Assembly: GCA_025201765.1 (NCBI GenBank)
Contig: MU623429.1
Span: 91,245 to 155,244, forward strand
DNA: 64,000 bases
Direction: 5' to 3'
From: Daldinia sp. FL1419
Taxonomy: Eukaryota > Ascomycota > Sordariomycetes > Xylariales > Hypoxylaceae
Position 1 is the first letter of the stretch; the number at the start of each line of letters is the position of its first letter. Shown piece after piece: positions 36,438 to 51,094 of the stretch. A program made the position numbers and the translations under genes. The notes below the pieces were generated by a model. That model saw nothing but the letters and a program-made list of their open reading frames with translations, was not told where the DNA came from and made no database searches.

Positions 36438-39400
36438 CCTCCTCGTCGGGCGGCACTTCTTGCTTTTGTCCCTTCTGCTCTGTTTTTTTCAACAAGATAC
36501 CTTCCTATTTTTTCATGTCTACTCAGAGAAGCTTAACAGCTGCTTACGCGTTACTAGACGATGCTTCAAAGCCATAATATTTAACGATTATTTGGAGTCG
36601 GTGGGTAGGGGGGGTTGATGGTTCATCAGCGTCTAGAGAGGACGAGTTTTTTTTTTTTTTTTTTTTTTTGGTTTATTTTTATTATTTTTTTTATTATTAC
36701 TCTCGCAAGAAAGCAAGGGTAATATGGCGTTTGATCACGCTGAGGAATTGTGTTTTTTAGGGGGGGGCAGGGTCTTTTGCTTTAACACCATGTGCGCCGC
36801 CAGGGGGGTCTAATGAGGCCTGCGCGGACGATTTGGCCTAGGCGTTGGGGTGTATTTTGAGTTTTATTTTTTTTTTCGTTTTGTTTTTTTGACATAGGGT
36901 ACATATCACGAGCTTCGCGGCCTTCCTTTCATTAAAGGCTATGTTCATAGTTGTTCTATACCAAAATCGAATTTCGGTATCTTTACCGTAATCAGCTTTA
37001 CATTTTACCTGCTACGTGCCGCTGCGGTGGAGAGAGCTAGTGGGATAGCTGGTGTGGTGATGGATTACGATGATAGGAGTGCTCGAATTATTACCAGGTA
37101 GTCGATAGGGTCTACGATATCGGTAGAGAATAGAGTCTTTTAATGAAAAGGACAAGGATGTGACGCGTGTTGTTTAGGCCACCTCCTAGTAATTTTATAT
37201 CATACTACCTTAATTTGCCCATCTGAATTTATGTCTGACCACCACCCATCCCGCAGCACTATTTACGCAGCTAGTAGAAAGCTTAGATGACATGGAATAG
37301 TTTCTCCATGGACGGATATGATCTTCACCGTCCCGATCGAGATGGCAATAAAATAGCAACGGCACCTCGGTTTACTCGGTGCCCAGCGGCTTTCCTCGGA
37401 CAATATGAGCGAGCGAGCGAGCGATCCGGACTATGGCGTCTATGATTAGTTGCCCGTCTTCCGGGTGGCTAAGCAAAAGCATGGCATAGCATGGTATAGC
37501 ATAGCATAGCATCGCAGCCTAAATTTAACTACTTGCTATAGGCAACTGCTGTGCCGTCTGATCTACTCTTCCTACATAGGGAACTTTTATATATATACCT
37601 ATATATGTGTATGTGTGTGTATGTGTGTGTTCGTATCTGGCCACACAGTTGAACGGCCAGTTACATACATACATTAGGTAGTGATATGCACGTACGTATC
37701 GAAGAGCCGGGGGGACAAGATTTAGAAATCTGGTTGTTGGTGCAAGGGAGACGGGCATCGACACCAACCGCGGGGAAGAGAGGCTGGAGAGGAGGCAAAG
37801 AGAGAGACCAAAACCAGAAACCCTAAAGAGGCGCATTGCGCCCGTTTCTAATTTTATCCGGGGGTCCTTGTCTTTTTTCTTCTACACTATTATATTTCTT
37901 TCTAGTACTATAGTATGTCGCGCTTCTCCTTCTACCGCTCTTCCGCGCCGGGGGTTGTCCTGTCATGGTGTTGAGACAGCGCTACCTTAGGGTGGTCTCC
38001 GCCGCGACCCAGACCACGAGGTCCGAAAACCCGCAGGCCCCCCCATTCCACCCTATTGCCCTACCTTACCTTATTCCTATCCCATCCCATCCCCCCCCAT
38101 GCTGTAGACGTCTTACCGCCTCCTTCGGTGGAAACCAAAACACGTGGGAATTCTGCCGCTTAGATCCTGCCCTGCACCCTGCTTATGTTCTAGATCCGGG
38201 AGCAAATGTGCCGGTGCTAGGGGATCTGGTTCGGGGTGGGACGGCGCCGATGCGATATGTTGGAGAATTAAGAGGCGCGGGCTGGTACTACGATATTACC
38301 TATTACATGATGATAATAATGGTTCGAGAAGAAAGGATATCCATTTTAGACGCGCGTAAGAGTGTGAGTTTCCTGTAACTTAACCGACGCGCCGGTTCAC
38401 GACGTGGTCGACGGTAGGGCTAATTTCTCCCCCCGGTTACCATTATCTCCTAAAAAAACGTGGGAGTGTCGATACGATCAGCAATTGGTTTCTAATCGAC
38501 TAGTATGAAATTATCTCAAGATACAGTATCATAGTCCACTCCGAAAGTAGCAGGTGGGTTAGGAAAAAATGTTTGAATTGCCATTGCTAGGTACTATTCT
38601 CCATTATGCCAAGCTTCTACGGCACCGAAATGTCTCGCAGTTTAGATTAACAAGGTCGTCATGTTCCGTCCACGGCGGAGATATAGAGCTAGCGCCGAGA
38701 TGCGAATAATTAATAACGGGCGTCGGAAATGTATTAACCCATCGGACGGACTATACGACGAACACTATAGCATAACCTTGGAAACTGGGTGAAGCCGCAC
38801 CCAGGGTATCCCGTGATAAGCGTTCCCCAGTATCGTAGGAACATGAGAAGGTAATATGCGGAGGCATAAAGAAAAGGATGTATGATGTGGAAGAGACAGA
38901 GTGGGAGGAGGGTCTTTTGTTTCTCTCTTGTTAGCGTCACCGCCCCTTTTCCACACGGTAACGATTTCCCTTAGCCTAATGCAATAATCAGACCCCATCC
39001 GCGACCCGGGTTTCCCCTATGACTACGACGGGCGGAGGTTGTGTAATACATAGTCTTTCGAGAAAGTGTGCTGCGAACCGCGTCCTTGGTAAATTGGAGG
39101 AATTCTTACTGGTCCCGGTGGAAAAGAAGCGCAAACGAAAATAATAGTCTATGTAAGGTTATGTACCTATGTTAGTGTATTGCATCTATTGTACTATACT
39201 TACTTACCCTGGTCAGATACCTTGTTCTCCCTTACGAATGTACACAACCAGGTAGGCAGGTAGGCAGGTAGGTAACTTATCAAATCTCATCGCATAATAC
39301 TTAATATACTCTCTCCAAGATCCACATTCTTCTGACTCTCAGCGTTTGGCTATTATTGACATCTTCTCGAATTAAGATGACTTAATACAATCTATTGCTA

Positions 39401-42400
39401 CATGCTAGTGTAACTTACCCCCCAGTATGCATACGACGTTGAGGGGACAGAAAGGTAGGTAGGTAAGAGTAGCAGCAGTCCAGGGAGAATCCCGCGGCGG
39501 TTTCGTAAGGCGATGGGCACGGAAAAGTACCCGACTCGGTAGGTAACTAGATAGGCTACATTCCATACTTGATATCATATCATATTACATACATATACCT
39601 ATCGAGGAGACCGACGGCGACGTCGAGCTTGTTTGAGGCAGACTGCAACATGCCTCTCTTGTACTATGCGGAACTCAGTCTAGCGGCAGGCGGCATCTGA
39701 CAGAATGGCAGAGCATGGTCCCAACGTTGATCTGAGAGCTTACAGGCATAACACGTGTATTGTTTACCCACCCATTAAGCTTAGGAAGTTGTCCGCGTAG
39801 GGCAGAAGCTTCCTACGTAGATGGTGATACTCTATTCTTTCTGTGTTTTCTTCGACCCCTGGCCTTTCTACGACGCTGTCTTCGCACATTTTGTCTACTT
39901 CGAAGCCCGCGCGAGTGGACTCGCCGTCAGCGTCGCTTTTTACCAGATATGAGCTGAAAATCCTTTTCCAAGTCGGACGACGACCGAAGAGTGGCCAACT
40001 GCCGATGAAGAAATTTTTCAGTATTGGCTGCATGCTAACCCGACAGCTTGGATCCGACGTTTTAGAGCTTACACTGGCTGACATGAGACTGCATGATGGG
40101 CGGTCAAGAGGGGAAAGGCGGGCGTTACATACCATACGACGTGCGCACATACATACATACAAGCCTACAGGCCTACATGCCTACATGCCTACATGCCTAC
40201 ATATCTTATATAGTTCATACCTACATACTACATACATATGCGCTAGTAACTATTCACGACGATGACACACATACATACAGACATGGCCTACCTAGGTACC
40301 TAGTAATCCATAGCTAGGTACCTAGATATAACAACCTGGCAATTATCAGCAACTTAGTCCCCCAGTCGAGAGATACACAAGGATTTGGTAATCCAACCCA
40401 CGCCGCGCCATGAACGAGCTAGGATTCTTCGTCCACTACTCCATCCGCGTACATGGGGAGAGGAGGGGGGGGGAAGGCAGGCTAGGTAGCGTTATGTATG
40501 TAATGCAAAACCGGTACTCGACCCGCATGAACTGGATCGGATGGCATAGGCCAGCGCTAGCCCTAGGTTACGAGGCACGGACGCTAAGGAGAAAGGATAC
40601 AAACGAGGAGCCACTTAAAAGTTCCTAGGCGGAAAAGGGGGCCGGGGTAGGGGACCACAGGGTGCCGCTATGTAACGGTAAGTGGTATGAGGTACACGTG
40701 TCAACCCTGACCGATCCGCGATGGGGTCCGAAAATGTTTCAGGGAATGGAGCCTGCCAGCCTGCTGCTATATCTGCTCGATGCGGCATACGGGACCATGT
40801 CGACGCTAGCTTTTAGGTATTACCTACCTCTTACATACTTACCTACCTAAGGGTATACAAGGATTCCGTAGGAGCAGAACAAATGATAGAATGTCTCACG
40901 GCTCGACGTCGGCAGACTTGGGTTTATTAGACAGCTTATTCGAGGGATTATTAACTACTATAACCGGGTAGTTTCGGCGAGTTTGGACGAGCGGGAAATA
41001 CCCCCCCATATGATGATATATTATTAAGTCCAATGGCACCCTGATATAGCTACCTAGTAGTAGTATACGGTTTTCGTTTTCGCCGATTTACCTTGTATAT
41101 CGTCTTAACTGCATACCGCATGTCGATCTGGAGAAGGAGAAATTACTCCCATAGTATCTGGGAAAATACCTACCTATGCCAACGCGCAGAAAGGGAATAG
41201 TCGGGACGAGCAAAAGACGGCTGTTTATTTAATCTAGTTAGTAACACCGCTCTATGATGCCCGTACATGGTTATCTGTTAGGTACCAAGCTCCGGGATAA
41301 CCCTGTCTGTCCATACGGGCCTCGACGGGTCTCCGCCAAGAAACGACCCGTTGGACTCCGCGACTCCTCTTGGAGATACGGGCTTTCTCCATGTAGATAG
41401 CTGCATACGACGGAAAGCGTACGAATTACGTCTGCGATGAAACGACTTGATGGATTGGGTAGGTAACAAGGGCTTCTTTATTGCCTTGTTATGTAATCGA
41501 TCGAGGGAGAGGGAAAAGGAGCCGATGGGGCGCCGCACTAATACGTGCTTCGCAGAACGCCATGTACGTAGCGTAGTGCAGACAGAAAGACAGGCAGGTA
41601 ATTACTACACGTATCCCAGGGGGTAGATAGAACACACGGTCCGTTAGTTGGGGTCTTGGCAACGGTTCGAAGTAAACAAAGATACCAGCCCGCTTCATCT
41701 TGTCGCCCTACCTAATTAAACCTGAGATACTTATATGAGGTCCTCAAGAGCCCTAGCTAGCCCCGGTCCCTACTATGTACGAGGTGGGTACGTAGGGCTA
41801 TCGTACCTGCGTACCTAGTGCAGTCAAGCTAAGACCCTAAGTAGTAAATTCCAGGCTGCGAAAGTCAAGAAAGGTCCCATAGATGATGGTGAACTGCTAT
41901 CGTCTAAATTAGCACGGGGCCAGCGATGGATACGATGCATTGAAACAACGTAGTGCCTGTTTCTATCCCACGCGACGTCAATGTGGTAACGAGAACAGCC
42001 CCAGCGATATTGGTGAGTCTCCGAGGATACCCGAGCTGGTCTGAGGGTTCGCGGCGACGAAAGCCGAGGCCTCGGAGTTACACTATAGTTGGTGTGGATC
42101 TGGGTCTATTGGTCGCTCCGTAGGGTCTTTGATAGATGGGGTTCCTTGAAATGGTTTATATTGGGTTGAACTAAAAACTATTTTGCTATAGCATCGTTAA
42201 TCTAGCTCTATGGCGTCTTCTATTGCGTTGACGGGGGATGATGATGACGATGAATTCGTTAATATCTAGTCGATGGGTCAAGGCTATCTACCTAGTAGAT
42301 GTCTATACATCTTTTACGCTTGATGACTAGAATCATGACCGTGGCGCATAGTATGACTAGGACGCCGAAGTTGAGTTGGTATATTACTAGACATAAAAGT

Positions 42401-44505
42401 AAGTCAAGATAGATGCTCACTGAGCATAATTCACTATCATCGTCATGCTAAGGGTAGTCGACAAGGCAGCCTTACCAATGCTTAGGAATCCTCCTCCCCA
42501 CAGCTAGGCCAGGAGGTAGGTGATCGGTTCAGAAGTAGATCGTGAGTTGTTATCGTTACTGCTATTCATTCTTACTCAGCCAACCAATTTCATACTGGCG
42601 TACTGTATGACGCCAAAAGCTTGTTTGTTGATGGGGGTTTTGGTTGGCGAACTAACCGTGCCTCTCATAGCAATCGAAGGGTACGGTACGAAGAGTCGAC
42701 TAGAAATTCTATGGCGGCGGAATAGGGGGCATCAGTTGCACAGGAGGGGAGAAAATCGTTTTGCTATGGGGTAAACAACCTAGGTAGGTAGGTACCTACT
42801 CAGGGGGGCTTCGTACGGTCCCGAAGTCCTAGATGCAGTCTCTCGCATTTGACAGTCAGTAGTCAATATACTCATCTCACCCGTGATTGCAGGACTAATC
42901 CCGCTAATATTAATGGACAGTTACATATTATAGGGGAAACTTGGGGATCCTACACTAGCAATGTCGGAGGACTTTACATTAAGGGGTAATGCTGTCGCTT
43001 GTCTCGTCGTTCTTCCTCGACGTAGTTGGAGGGAGAACGACGTCACGCAAAAGCGACGTAACTTAAAATGTCAAATCGGATGAGACGCAAGAGCCAAGGG
43101 AAGGGCCTGTGATTTTAAAAACAGACCATTCGCAGGGCTTCGATGTCTGATAAAGGAGGCGGATCGTCGCTTCCTACGCCGTGCTAGGGAGCCCTAGTGG
43201 TGGTATCGCTTAACAACCATCCCTTGCGTCGTCTTAAGCGCAGGAAGCAACCACAGCAGCGGAAAGCTGCCAATCGGCTGCGAGGGAAATATAGTATGTA
43301 AGGGTATGGTACGGACGTCGTTGTTGGTCACCTTGCATTTTGCTTCAGAGACGCGTATCCGCGGTCTTCGCTTAAAACGATCTCAGACCTCCCCGTATTT
43401 TGCGAATCCAAATCTCGTCCTAGAGCTAATATTAGCTACGCACATAAGCCCTCACTTGCCAGAAATTTCCACTCGGCTTTTGTTCCCAAATATGCCGCAG
43501 CGGCCATCAAGGGAGCAGGTGGATGGATGGATAATAGGGGCGTAGAGGCGGAGCCTCCCGAGGCCATGGTTCCGAGACACCACCACAACAAAAGCCTCAT
43601 CTCGTAATGGTATCCTTGGAACACCCGGAAAGAATAGGCCTTGTACGTTGCTGATCGTGTGATACAAAGTTCTGAAATACCATGCAACGTATGGTAAGAA
43701 GCATGAAATCTACGCCCCTTAGATCGCACACTGTGCGACATGTACTTGCGTTGTGCGATCAGCAGGTACTTATGCACCTACTTATTTCCTTCGTGTTCCA
43801 ACAACACGACATGCTATCCGGGCGCGAGTAAATCTAGAGGCTTGGAGGCGGGTGTTGGTATAAATGTTGTTGTTGTTGGTTGCTTTGAAACTCAACACTT
43901 ACTTACTTGTAACTAAGACTATCGATAAGCCATCAGCCCTATAGAAGTACACTTGTACTTATTCGATTACCTAAGGTAGGTAGGTACTAACCTAACCTAT
44001 GTAGGTACCTAGCATCTTGAACGGAAATGATTACATAATACCTCTATAGAATAGGAAAATTAGGAAAAAATAAAAAATAAAATTTGAGAATTACATAAGG
44101 TGCTTTGCATGCCGACATTGGCACGTGTCCTTAGGCCGGTCTAGAATCCCCCGATAACGCTGAAGATAGAAGTACAAGGAACGTTATCATTTAGGCTAAT
44201 CTCCAGAGACTCAATTCTGTTAGTGCGATTTGTAACTCTGCGTTTATCGTGAATTTCAAATCTTTAATGACAGCATAACGATGGGATCGTATCCCCAACA
44301 TTCGACGTTTGAGTTGTTTTTGGCTCCGACTTTGAAGTAGTAGTACCAACCTTATCGCGTTCATCTTAACTAATATATCGTATCTTCTTTTCTCTGCTGA
44401 TCCCGACGACAAACAAGGTGGTGGGAAAAGAGTGCGAGTTGGTTCCTCGCTCTGGCGGTTTGGGTCTTTCATACACATGCCTTCTTTTGCACTCTCCTGC
44501 CGGTG
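36438..44505. other. 8-kb gene-poor region
   Basis: No gene is supported. It begins with a T23 run at 36647-36669, then GAGC repeats near 37408, a CATAG array near 37480-37515, TATG/TGTG microsatellites near 37590-37630, AGGTAGGC repeats near 39250, and a CCTACATG array at about 40170-40205. Several GGTACCTAGG palindromes occur (40290-40330, 42778-42800, 43975-44015). Open frames at 37965-38378 and 39764-40265 were considered and not accepted. Confidence 0.45.
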
Positions 44506-47500
44506 ATGCCCTTGCCAGGCATGGGCAGTTGGACGTTGGCCATCTCGCACAACTCAACGAATCGTGGCCTCCCTCTCCCACACTCCAGGTTGATCCTTTT
44601 GTTCGCGCTGCTGCTGTCATGGTCGGGTCTAGTAGAGTCGATGCGCCCCGGTCGCATCGCCGAGTTGAGGCGCGATACGGTCGACATGTTCTATCACGGG
44701 TTCGATAATTATATGAGCATTGCCTTTCCCGAAGACGAGGTACGGATATTTCAATACCTACCCATGAATCTATAAAATTTAAAACCCGTAGGCTTCCAAA
44801 TGCGTCAGCTCATGATTTATAGTTACGGCCCGTGTCTTGTACCCCCTTGACTCGAGATTCCCTCAATCCAAGGAATATTGCGCTTAATGATGTGCTCGGC
44901 AACTATTCCCTGACCCTGATCGACAGCCTTTCATCCCTAGCGATCCTCGCCTCCGCGCCACCCGAAGACGGAGATACGGGTCCCAAGGCCTTACGCGATT
45001 TCCAAGATGGTGTTGCAGCGTTGGTCGCACAGTACGGTGATGGCCGGCCCGGTCCGTCGGGCCAGGGTGCCCGCGCCCGTGGTTTCGATGTCGATAGCAA
45101 GGTCCAAGTGTTTGAGACCGTGATAAGGGGTGTTGGTGGACTGCTTAGTGCCCACCTCTTTGCTGTTGGGGACTTGCCTATTTCTGGTTATGAGCCCCGA
45201 AGACCAACAACGGACGATAATGACGACGACTCGGAGAAGCACCCCATCCCTTGGCCCAACGGGTTTAAATACGACGGACAGCTGCTGCGACTGGCCCTCG
45301 ATCTTGCCCAGCGCTTGCTCCCAGCTTTCTATACTCAGACCGGATTGCCCTATCCGCGCGTTAATCTCCGCCACGGGATACCGTTCTATGTGAATTCGCC
45401 TCTCCATAACAATACTGTTGTGGATCCTAAACCGGCCGAGGACTCTCCAGAGATCACAGAGACTTGTAGTGCTGGGGCTGGCAGCTTGGTGCTCGAGTTT
45501 AGCGTTTTGAGCCGACTTACCGGGGACCCAAGATTCGAGCAAGCAGCTAAGAGAGCATTCTGGGCTGTCTGGTCAAGAAGAAGCAATATTGGATTAATTG
45601 GAGCTGGTGTAGACGCCGAAGAAGGACATTGGATCGGGGGATTCTCTGGGATTGGTGCTGGTATCGACAGCTTCTTCGAGTATGCTCTCAAGACTCATAT
45701 CCTGTTGTCGGGTCACGAGCTACCAAATCGGACAATACCACAGGTTCCTGACGGAGACTGGCTTGATCCTAATCAGATTTATAACCCCCTTTCGGACGAA
45801 GACAACTCTCCCGATTCTTTCTTGTCAGCATGGCATCACGCGCACGCTGCTATTAAACGGCACCTTTATTCCGGTTTGCATCATCCACACTACGTGAATG
45901 CGCACATGTCGACAGGCTCCCCACAAGCCTATTGGATAGATAGTCTTGGCGCATATTACTCTGGCCTGTTGGCGCTTGCTGGGGAGCTTGATGAAGCTAT
46001 TGAGACACATCTCGTATACTCGGCTCTATGGACTCGGTATTCTGCTCTTCCGGAGCGGTGGTCTGTCCGCGATGGCAATGTAGAAGGTGGTCTTGGATGG
46101 TGGCCCGGTCGTCCAGAGTTCATCGAGTCCACCTACCACCTATACCGCGCTACTAAGGATCCCTGGTATCTTTACGTGGGTGAAATGGTCTTAAGAGATA
46201 TCAATAGGCGATGTTGGACGAAATGTGGATGGTCCGGTTTGCAGGATGTGCGCACCGGAGAGAAGAGTGACCGGATGGAGAGCTTCTTTCTTGGGGAGAC
46301 TGCTAAGTATCTCTATTTACTCTTCGACCCGGATCATCCGCTGAATAAGCTTGACGCTTCGTATGTGTTTACTACAGAAGGGCACCCCTTGATCATTCCT
46401 CGAAAGAAGAAATCTGATTCTCGAGCCCACAAGTCATCATCAGAACGAGCTATTCAGAGCTACTACGATACCCATTTTACCAACACGTGTCCTCGCCCGC
46501 CTGTTCTTCCTCCCTTGTCCGGATCCGCTACCGCTGCGAGGCCGGACCTTTACAACGCAGCGACCTTAATTCGACTTCATCAAGTGCCCAACATTCATAG
46601 CATCTTAGAGGATCCCGTTGCTAGGTTAGATGGACCCGAAGCACAGAGAGGATCTCTACAGAAGCCTATAGAAAACTTTACTTACTTCCCTTGGACATTA
46701 CCCAGTTACATGCTTCCAGCGGATGGAATTTGCGCCGTATCGAGACAAGCTCAGACAACAGTAATTGAATTTGCTTCAAATGGACAACAGACTATGGGCA
46801 GTGCTTTCAATATCATGTTCGGCGGGCATAATCTTGTTCGTATGGGGAGCGATGGAATTGCAATCAATAGCCTTACCGGCCTTAAGCTGGCTTTGCTTGT
46901 AGAAGACCCCCCGGAAACGTCTGAACGAGCCTGGAGAGTCTACAGTATTGGGAACCTGGCATTAGGTCGCGACGAAAAGGTTCTTATTTCTCGCGATGTT
47001 CTTGAGCACATGTCGGATCCCCTATTCCACCGCGTTCGTGATTCTGTTCTTGTTGACGTTCTTTTGCAACTGGAGCCTCCTCGACCTCCGGGGATTCATA
47101 ACGCAACATTAGCAGATGGGGAAACCACTCTCGAAACCGAACCTGCCATTGAACTGGATGCCGAGTCTACTGTCGATAGTCCCAATATATTCAGCTCTTT
47201 CCTGCAACAAATTACGTCTGCTTTGCGCGAGCCAGTCGCCACTTTTAGGCCCGAGCCAGCGCGCAAACCAGATTATAAGTACGTCGAATTACCTGGAATT
47301 ACACCGGTTGGAGTGGGCGCCGCTCCCCTCCCTGATGTCCGCGAAGCCCCTAACCCGAACACAACACCATACATCGAATCTCTATCCTGGAAGGGTATCT
47401 TCTTCGCCGACCAAGCCTGCGAAGGGAGGCTCCCAGACATTGCGGCGAAGGCGCACCAGGTGATCGTGATGCGGAGAGGCGGGTGCTCGTTCTCCGAAAA

Positions 47501-47810
47501 GCTAGCCAACATACCGTCGTTTGCACCGAGCCGCAACGCGTTGCAGCTCGTAATCATTGTGTCGGACGACAAAGATGCGTTGGACGAGAAGGAAAACGAC
47601 CCGTGGGGCTTCAACTTCATTCGCCCGCTGCTCGATGAGCCGCAGCGCACTCCAGCGGGTTTCCCGCGTCATCATCCCATCTCCATGCTAATGACCGGCG
47701 GTGGACAGGAAGCGTATGAACTATTACAGAAGACTAGGAGTTTGGGCATACGGAGGAGATACCACGTCGAGAGTCAGGGGCTCAAGATCAGCAACATCGT
47801 TGTGCTTTGA
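44506..47810 (+). CDS. mnl1: EDEM/Mnl1-type alpha-1,2-mannosidase (GH47) with PA domain
   Basis: Two exons (44506-44739 and 44823-47810) joined over an 83-bp phase-0 intron; the junction gives FPEDELRPVSC, a conserved GH47 block, and 1073 aa. An N-terminal hydrophobic segment (RLILLFALLLSWSGLVES) targets the ER. GH47 landmarks run from DMFYHGFDNYM through NDVLGNYSLTLIDSL, AGSLVLEFSVLSRLTGDPRFE, ESTYHLYRATKDPWYL and RMESFFLGETAKYLYLLF to the terminal VFTTEGHPL with its calcium-binding Thr. A protease-associated domain follows near the C-terminus (ADQACEGRL, VIVMRRGGCSFSEK), as in EDEM3-like proteins. The role is trimming mannose on misfolded glycoproteins to mark them for ER-associated degradation. 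ATG at 44506 is chosen; ATG at 44521 is also possible. No KDEL-like ER retention tail is present (it ends SNIVVL). Confidence 0.94.
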
Positions 47811-48342
47811 GAGATAGATTCGAGGTAGATGTGGATAGATTAGGCAGATAGATGGGCACGATGCTACGACTATTGGATAGGAAAGGCGTGGTGATGCGTG
47901 GATGCGGCGTATAAAAAGAAGACTAAATGTATATATTTGATGTGGAAATATAGAGTAACGATGAAATTTGATAGTCATTGAAAATTGATATTTTTACTTT
48001 TTTGTATATAGTATGCTACTGCTCGAGGTGTAATAGCCAGGTCGCTTTAGGGTGTCTAGTATATCGATCCGGACGTCTCGCTAATAGGCGATCGTTGAAA
48101 AAAGATTTATAATTCAATTTCACAGCCATCGAAGTAACATCGAGAATTCAAAAGTTTACACCGTAGGCGGAAGACGATGCTGCCGTACCCGAGCGTATGA
48201 TATTGAGCCTATGTTCTCTACTTCGTACAATCTATATATATCACGATATAAGAAAGAAAAACGATAGTAAGGGGGTTAAGAGTAATTTAGGTGAGAAAAG
48301 GGAAAAAAAGTTTGGTATAAGAGGAATTTAACCTCCTAACGA
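47811..48342. other. Intergenic, mannosidase to tRNA-Ala
   Basis: 3' flank of the mannosidase gene. An A7 run at 48303-48309 is the complement of the Pol III terminator of tRNA-Ala. Nothing else is supported. Confidence 0.5.
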
Positions 48343-48414
48343 TGGACTCGCGGGGAATCGAACCCCGGACCACTCCCATGCTAAGGGAGTATTATACCAC
48401 TAAACCACAAGCCC
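48343..48414 (-). tRNA. tRNA-Ala (AGC)
   Basis: The minus strand folds into a 72-nt tRNA. The acceptor is GGGCTTG with CGAGTCC, including the G3-U70 pair that identifies alanine tRNAs, and the discriminator is A. The anticodon stem is CTCCC/GGGAG with loop TTAGCAT, giving anticodon AGC. The T-arm is CGGGG TTCGATT CCCCG. No intron. A T7 run follows downstream on the minus strand. Confidence 0.96.
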
Positions 48415-51094
48415 CGGCGATGGTTGGGATCAGAACCCATTCGGGATCTGATTCGTTGAAAGAAAAGTTTGTTATTACAGCTTATATTTCTTACGGTGGT
48501 GAGGTTGGGGAGGCAAGCCTGCCCTAATCATTGCGAGTGGAGCTTTGCGCTTTAGCGGCCCTTGTTCTTGATGCTAAGCTAGGAAGGTTGATAAGACCTT
48601 TTGGGGAAATCCCCCATTTGATTGAACGGGCTATATAGTGTTGGGCTGGCGGGGTTTATGTATTAGACAAAGGGAAAAAATATATATATATAACTAGGTA
48701 TATAGGTATATACGCATTCATCGTATGAGCTTTGGATAGATAGGTAGTTAATAAGCGGGCTTGACAAAGAAAAGGTCTAGTCGCGATATAAGAACAGGAT
48801 TTTTCCTCGGTTGTTGCCGAGATACCTGACTACTTGGCTCGTGAAGGAAGTCATGCGCTGTGGACGACTGGCTCGACGTTAGGGATACGGAGGGAACTTA
48901 TCTAGGTAGGAGGTACCTACCTTCGTGTAGCTATCCCGATCACTCATCAGACCAGTAAGATGTAAGACGCAACAACAAATCACAATCGTCAGAGTCTCGT
49001 GAGTGACAAGTCCAACGCCTCTGTCAAGTGCGTCCGTCTTAGCCCAGCACTCGCTAAAAAACCACCAATCCTCTCCAGCACTTGGCTAACCTAGCAGGAT
49101 CTGATAAGGCTTAACGAAGAAAACCCACGCCCCCGGCAACCGCTACGTCAACGAGCTAACGCCGGCGATACGAGTCAGAACGTGTCCTGTGCGCCGCCAT
49201 CCCGCACTAAGAACCACGAGCTATTTCGATGCGCGCCCAGAGCGTTCGAGCTAGCAGCTGTAAGTGTACCATCTAGCTAACCATGATAGCATGAAGATGG
49301 GGTACAAGATGGAAAAGATGCCTGTTAGCTACGCCCTAGCCGCGTCTAATTCGACGCTTTTACGCCGAGAGCTTGGGAACTAGGAATCGTTACGGTATAG
49401 TAACAATACCTTTAGACCTCAACTTATCAAAGTGCAAGTTTTACAAAAAAAGAAAAAGAAAAAAGAAAAAAGAGGAATTACCACAGCAAACGGGATTTTG
49501 GACAGAGTTACACGTGGTGCCGACGAGGCATGCGAGGGGGCTTGTAATCCGTACATACAAAGAAAGCTACTGCCTAATAGAAAAAGACGAGATGGATGGA
49601 TGCACTGGAGCTTTCAATCCGGAGCCATGGGCCGACTGGAATGTTGACGATGTACAGTCAGGTTAAAAGAGAGGTGCGATTGGAAGACGTGATATATCCC
49701 GTAGCTTGCATTATCAGACAGCCGCATCTGCTGTCAATGCAGATACGAGAAGATAGCACAAACGGTCCGCGCTATTCGCTTGGCTTCGGCCGATTCGGAA
49801 TCCAATCCACCAATGTGTTACCGGTTGTTTTGCTGCCTTGTTGCTGCCTTGCTGCGAGGATAGTAGTCTCGTCATTTCACTCTCACCTAATTGCACCGGT
49901 TGGTCGAGCTTAGTAGTAGTGGCTTGTCTTGGTGATTGCTTCAATAATTCAGTAGATGAAATATAGAGGTGAACAAGTAATTAAAAATCAATTCAGAGGA
50001 CTGTTCAGCCTCATAGTCGTTTTGTATGTAGATTATCAAGATGCCACTCGATATCAGTCAGTTTCTAACTGTTGCAACTGTTGGGGGGGTATTGCATTCT
50101 CGAGGATCGAAGATGGAAATATGTAACGTCGTCTCCATCTCTCTTTCGACGCGAGAGACCCCATATCGCATGTAACGCCAATAATAAACCTCCACCCGTA
50201 ATGCAAATGCAGACGCTTCTCACCCTATCGGCCAAATGCGTGTCTTGATTGGAGGCCGACAAATTCCAATCTCACGAAAGAATCATTTTTCGGGCGCCGA
50301 GTAGACCCACCCCCGAACGCCTGTCGACCATGGGTATTACCATGGTTAATGCTTTAGAACCACTAAGAAAAAAGAAAAAAAAAATAATAACGCCGATATC
50401 ATATGCTGATGTTTCGATGCTGCTGATGGGGGTGCGTGCTCTCTATCAGGAAAACAATACTTCTTCGCTTCGTTACCGCCTTTCGTTATACCGGATTGCC
50501 GAGCTATCTTTCTCTTCTGCACGTCTCATCGCGACCACGACCGTGTTTTTGCAGACGCCGTAACTACAACATTCTTCAGCTGGCATCGATCCGCTAAGAA
50601 TGGCATCTCGTTTCGACTAGACAATCGTTAGCACTTTAAGTGGCAATATAAAATTAGAGACACTTTAACGCAAACTTACGTCTGGGCACATGATGGGCGA
50701 GCCGTGAACTAGAGCTCCCAACAACGAAATCGCGGTTATGACTGGTAATAATAGGTTGAAATGCATCTTGAATAGCTTCGCTACGCCGTAACCAAGAGAT
50801 ATCCAACAGTCGCAAAAAGATAATGTTGAAAGCTGGCGGGGTTGAATCTATATGACAATTTAAGCTCCAAGGATCGATGTAACCAAGGTAGAACTAAGAT
50901 AGATGGGAAGAATCCTCCTTGGCGATCTTTTTAAGATGAGACGTAGCAACTTAACATGGGTAACATGGGTTTATAAGAGAGAAGGATCGGACGGGACGAC
51001 ATTATTCACACAATAAATAGATGGGCGGGAGGTACTTTGTAATATACTTGAATAAATAAGAAAATCGACGGATGGATACCGCTAAGCTTAGACT

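Noticed and set aside
37965..38378. 137-codon plus-strand open frame
   Set aside because: Composition follows a C-rich leader-like tract; no motif, no conserved segment recognised, and it ends without 3' gene signals.
39764..40265. Overlapping open frames of 132 codons (-) and 140 codons (+)
   Set aside because: The two strands compete, neither has a domain or a plausible splice structure, and the plus-strand frame runs into a CCTACATG microsatellite.
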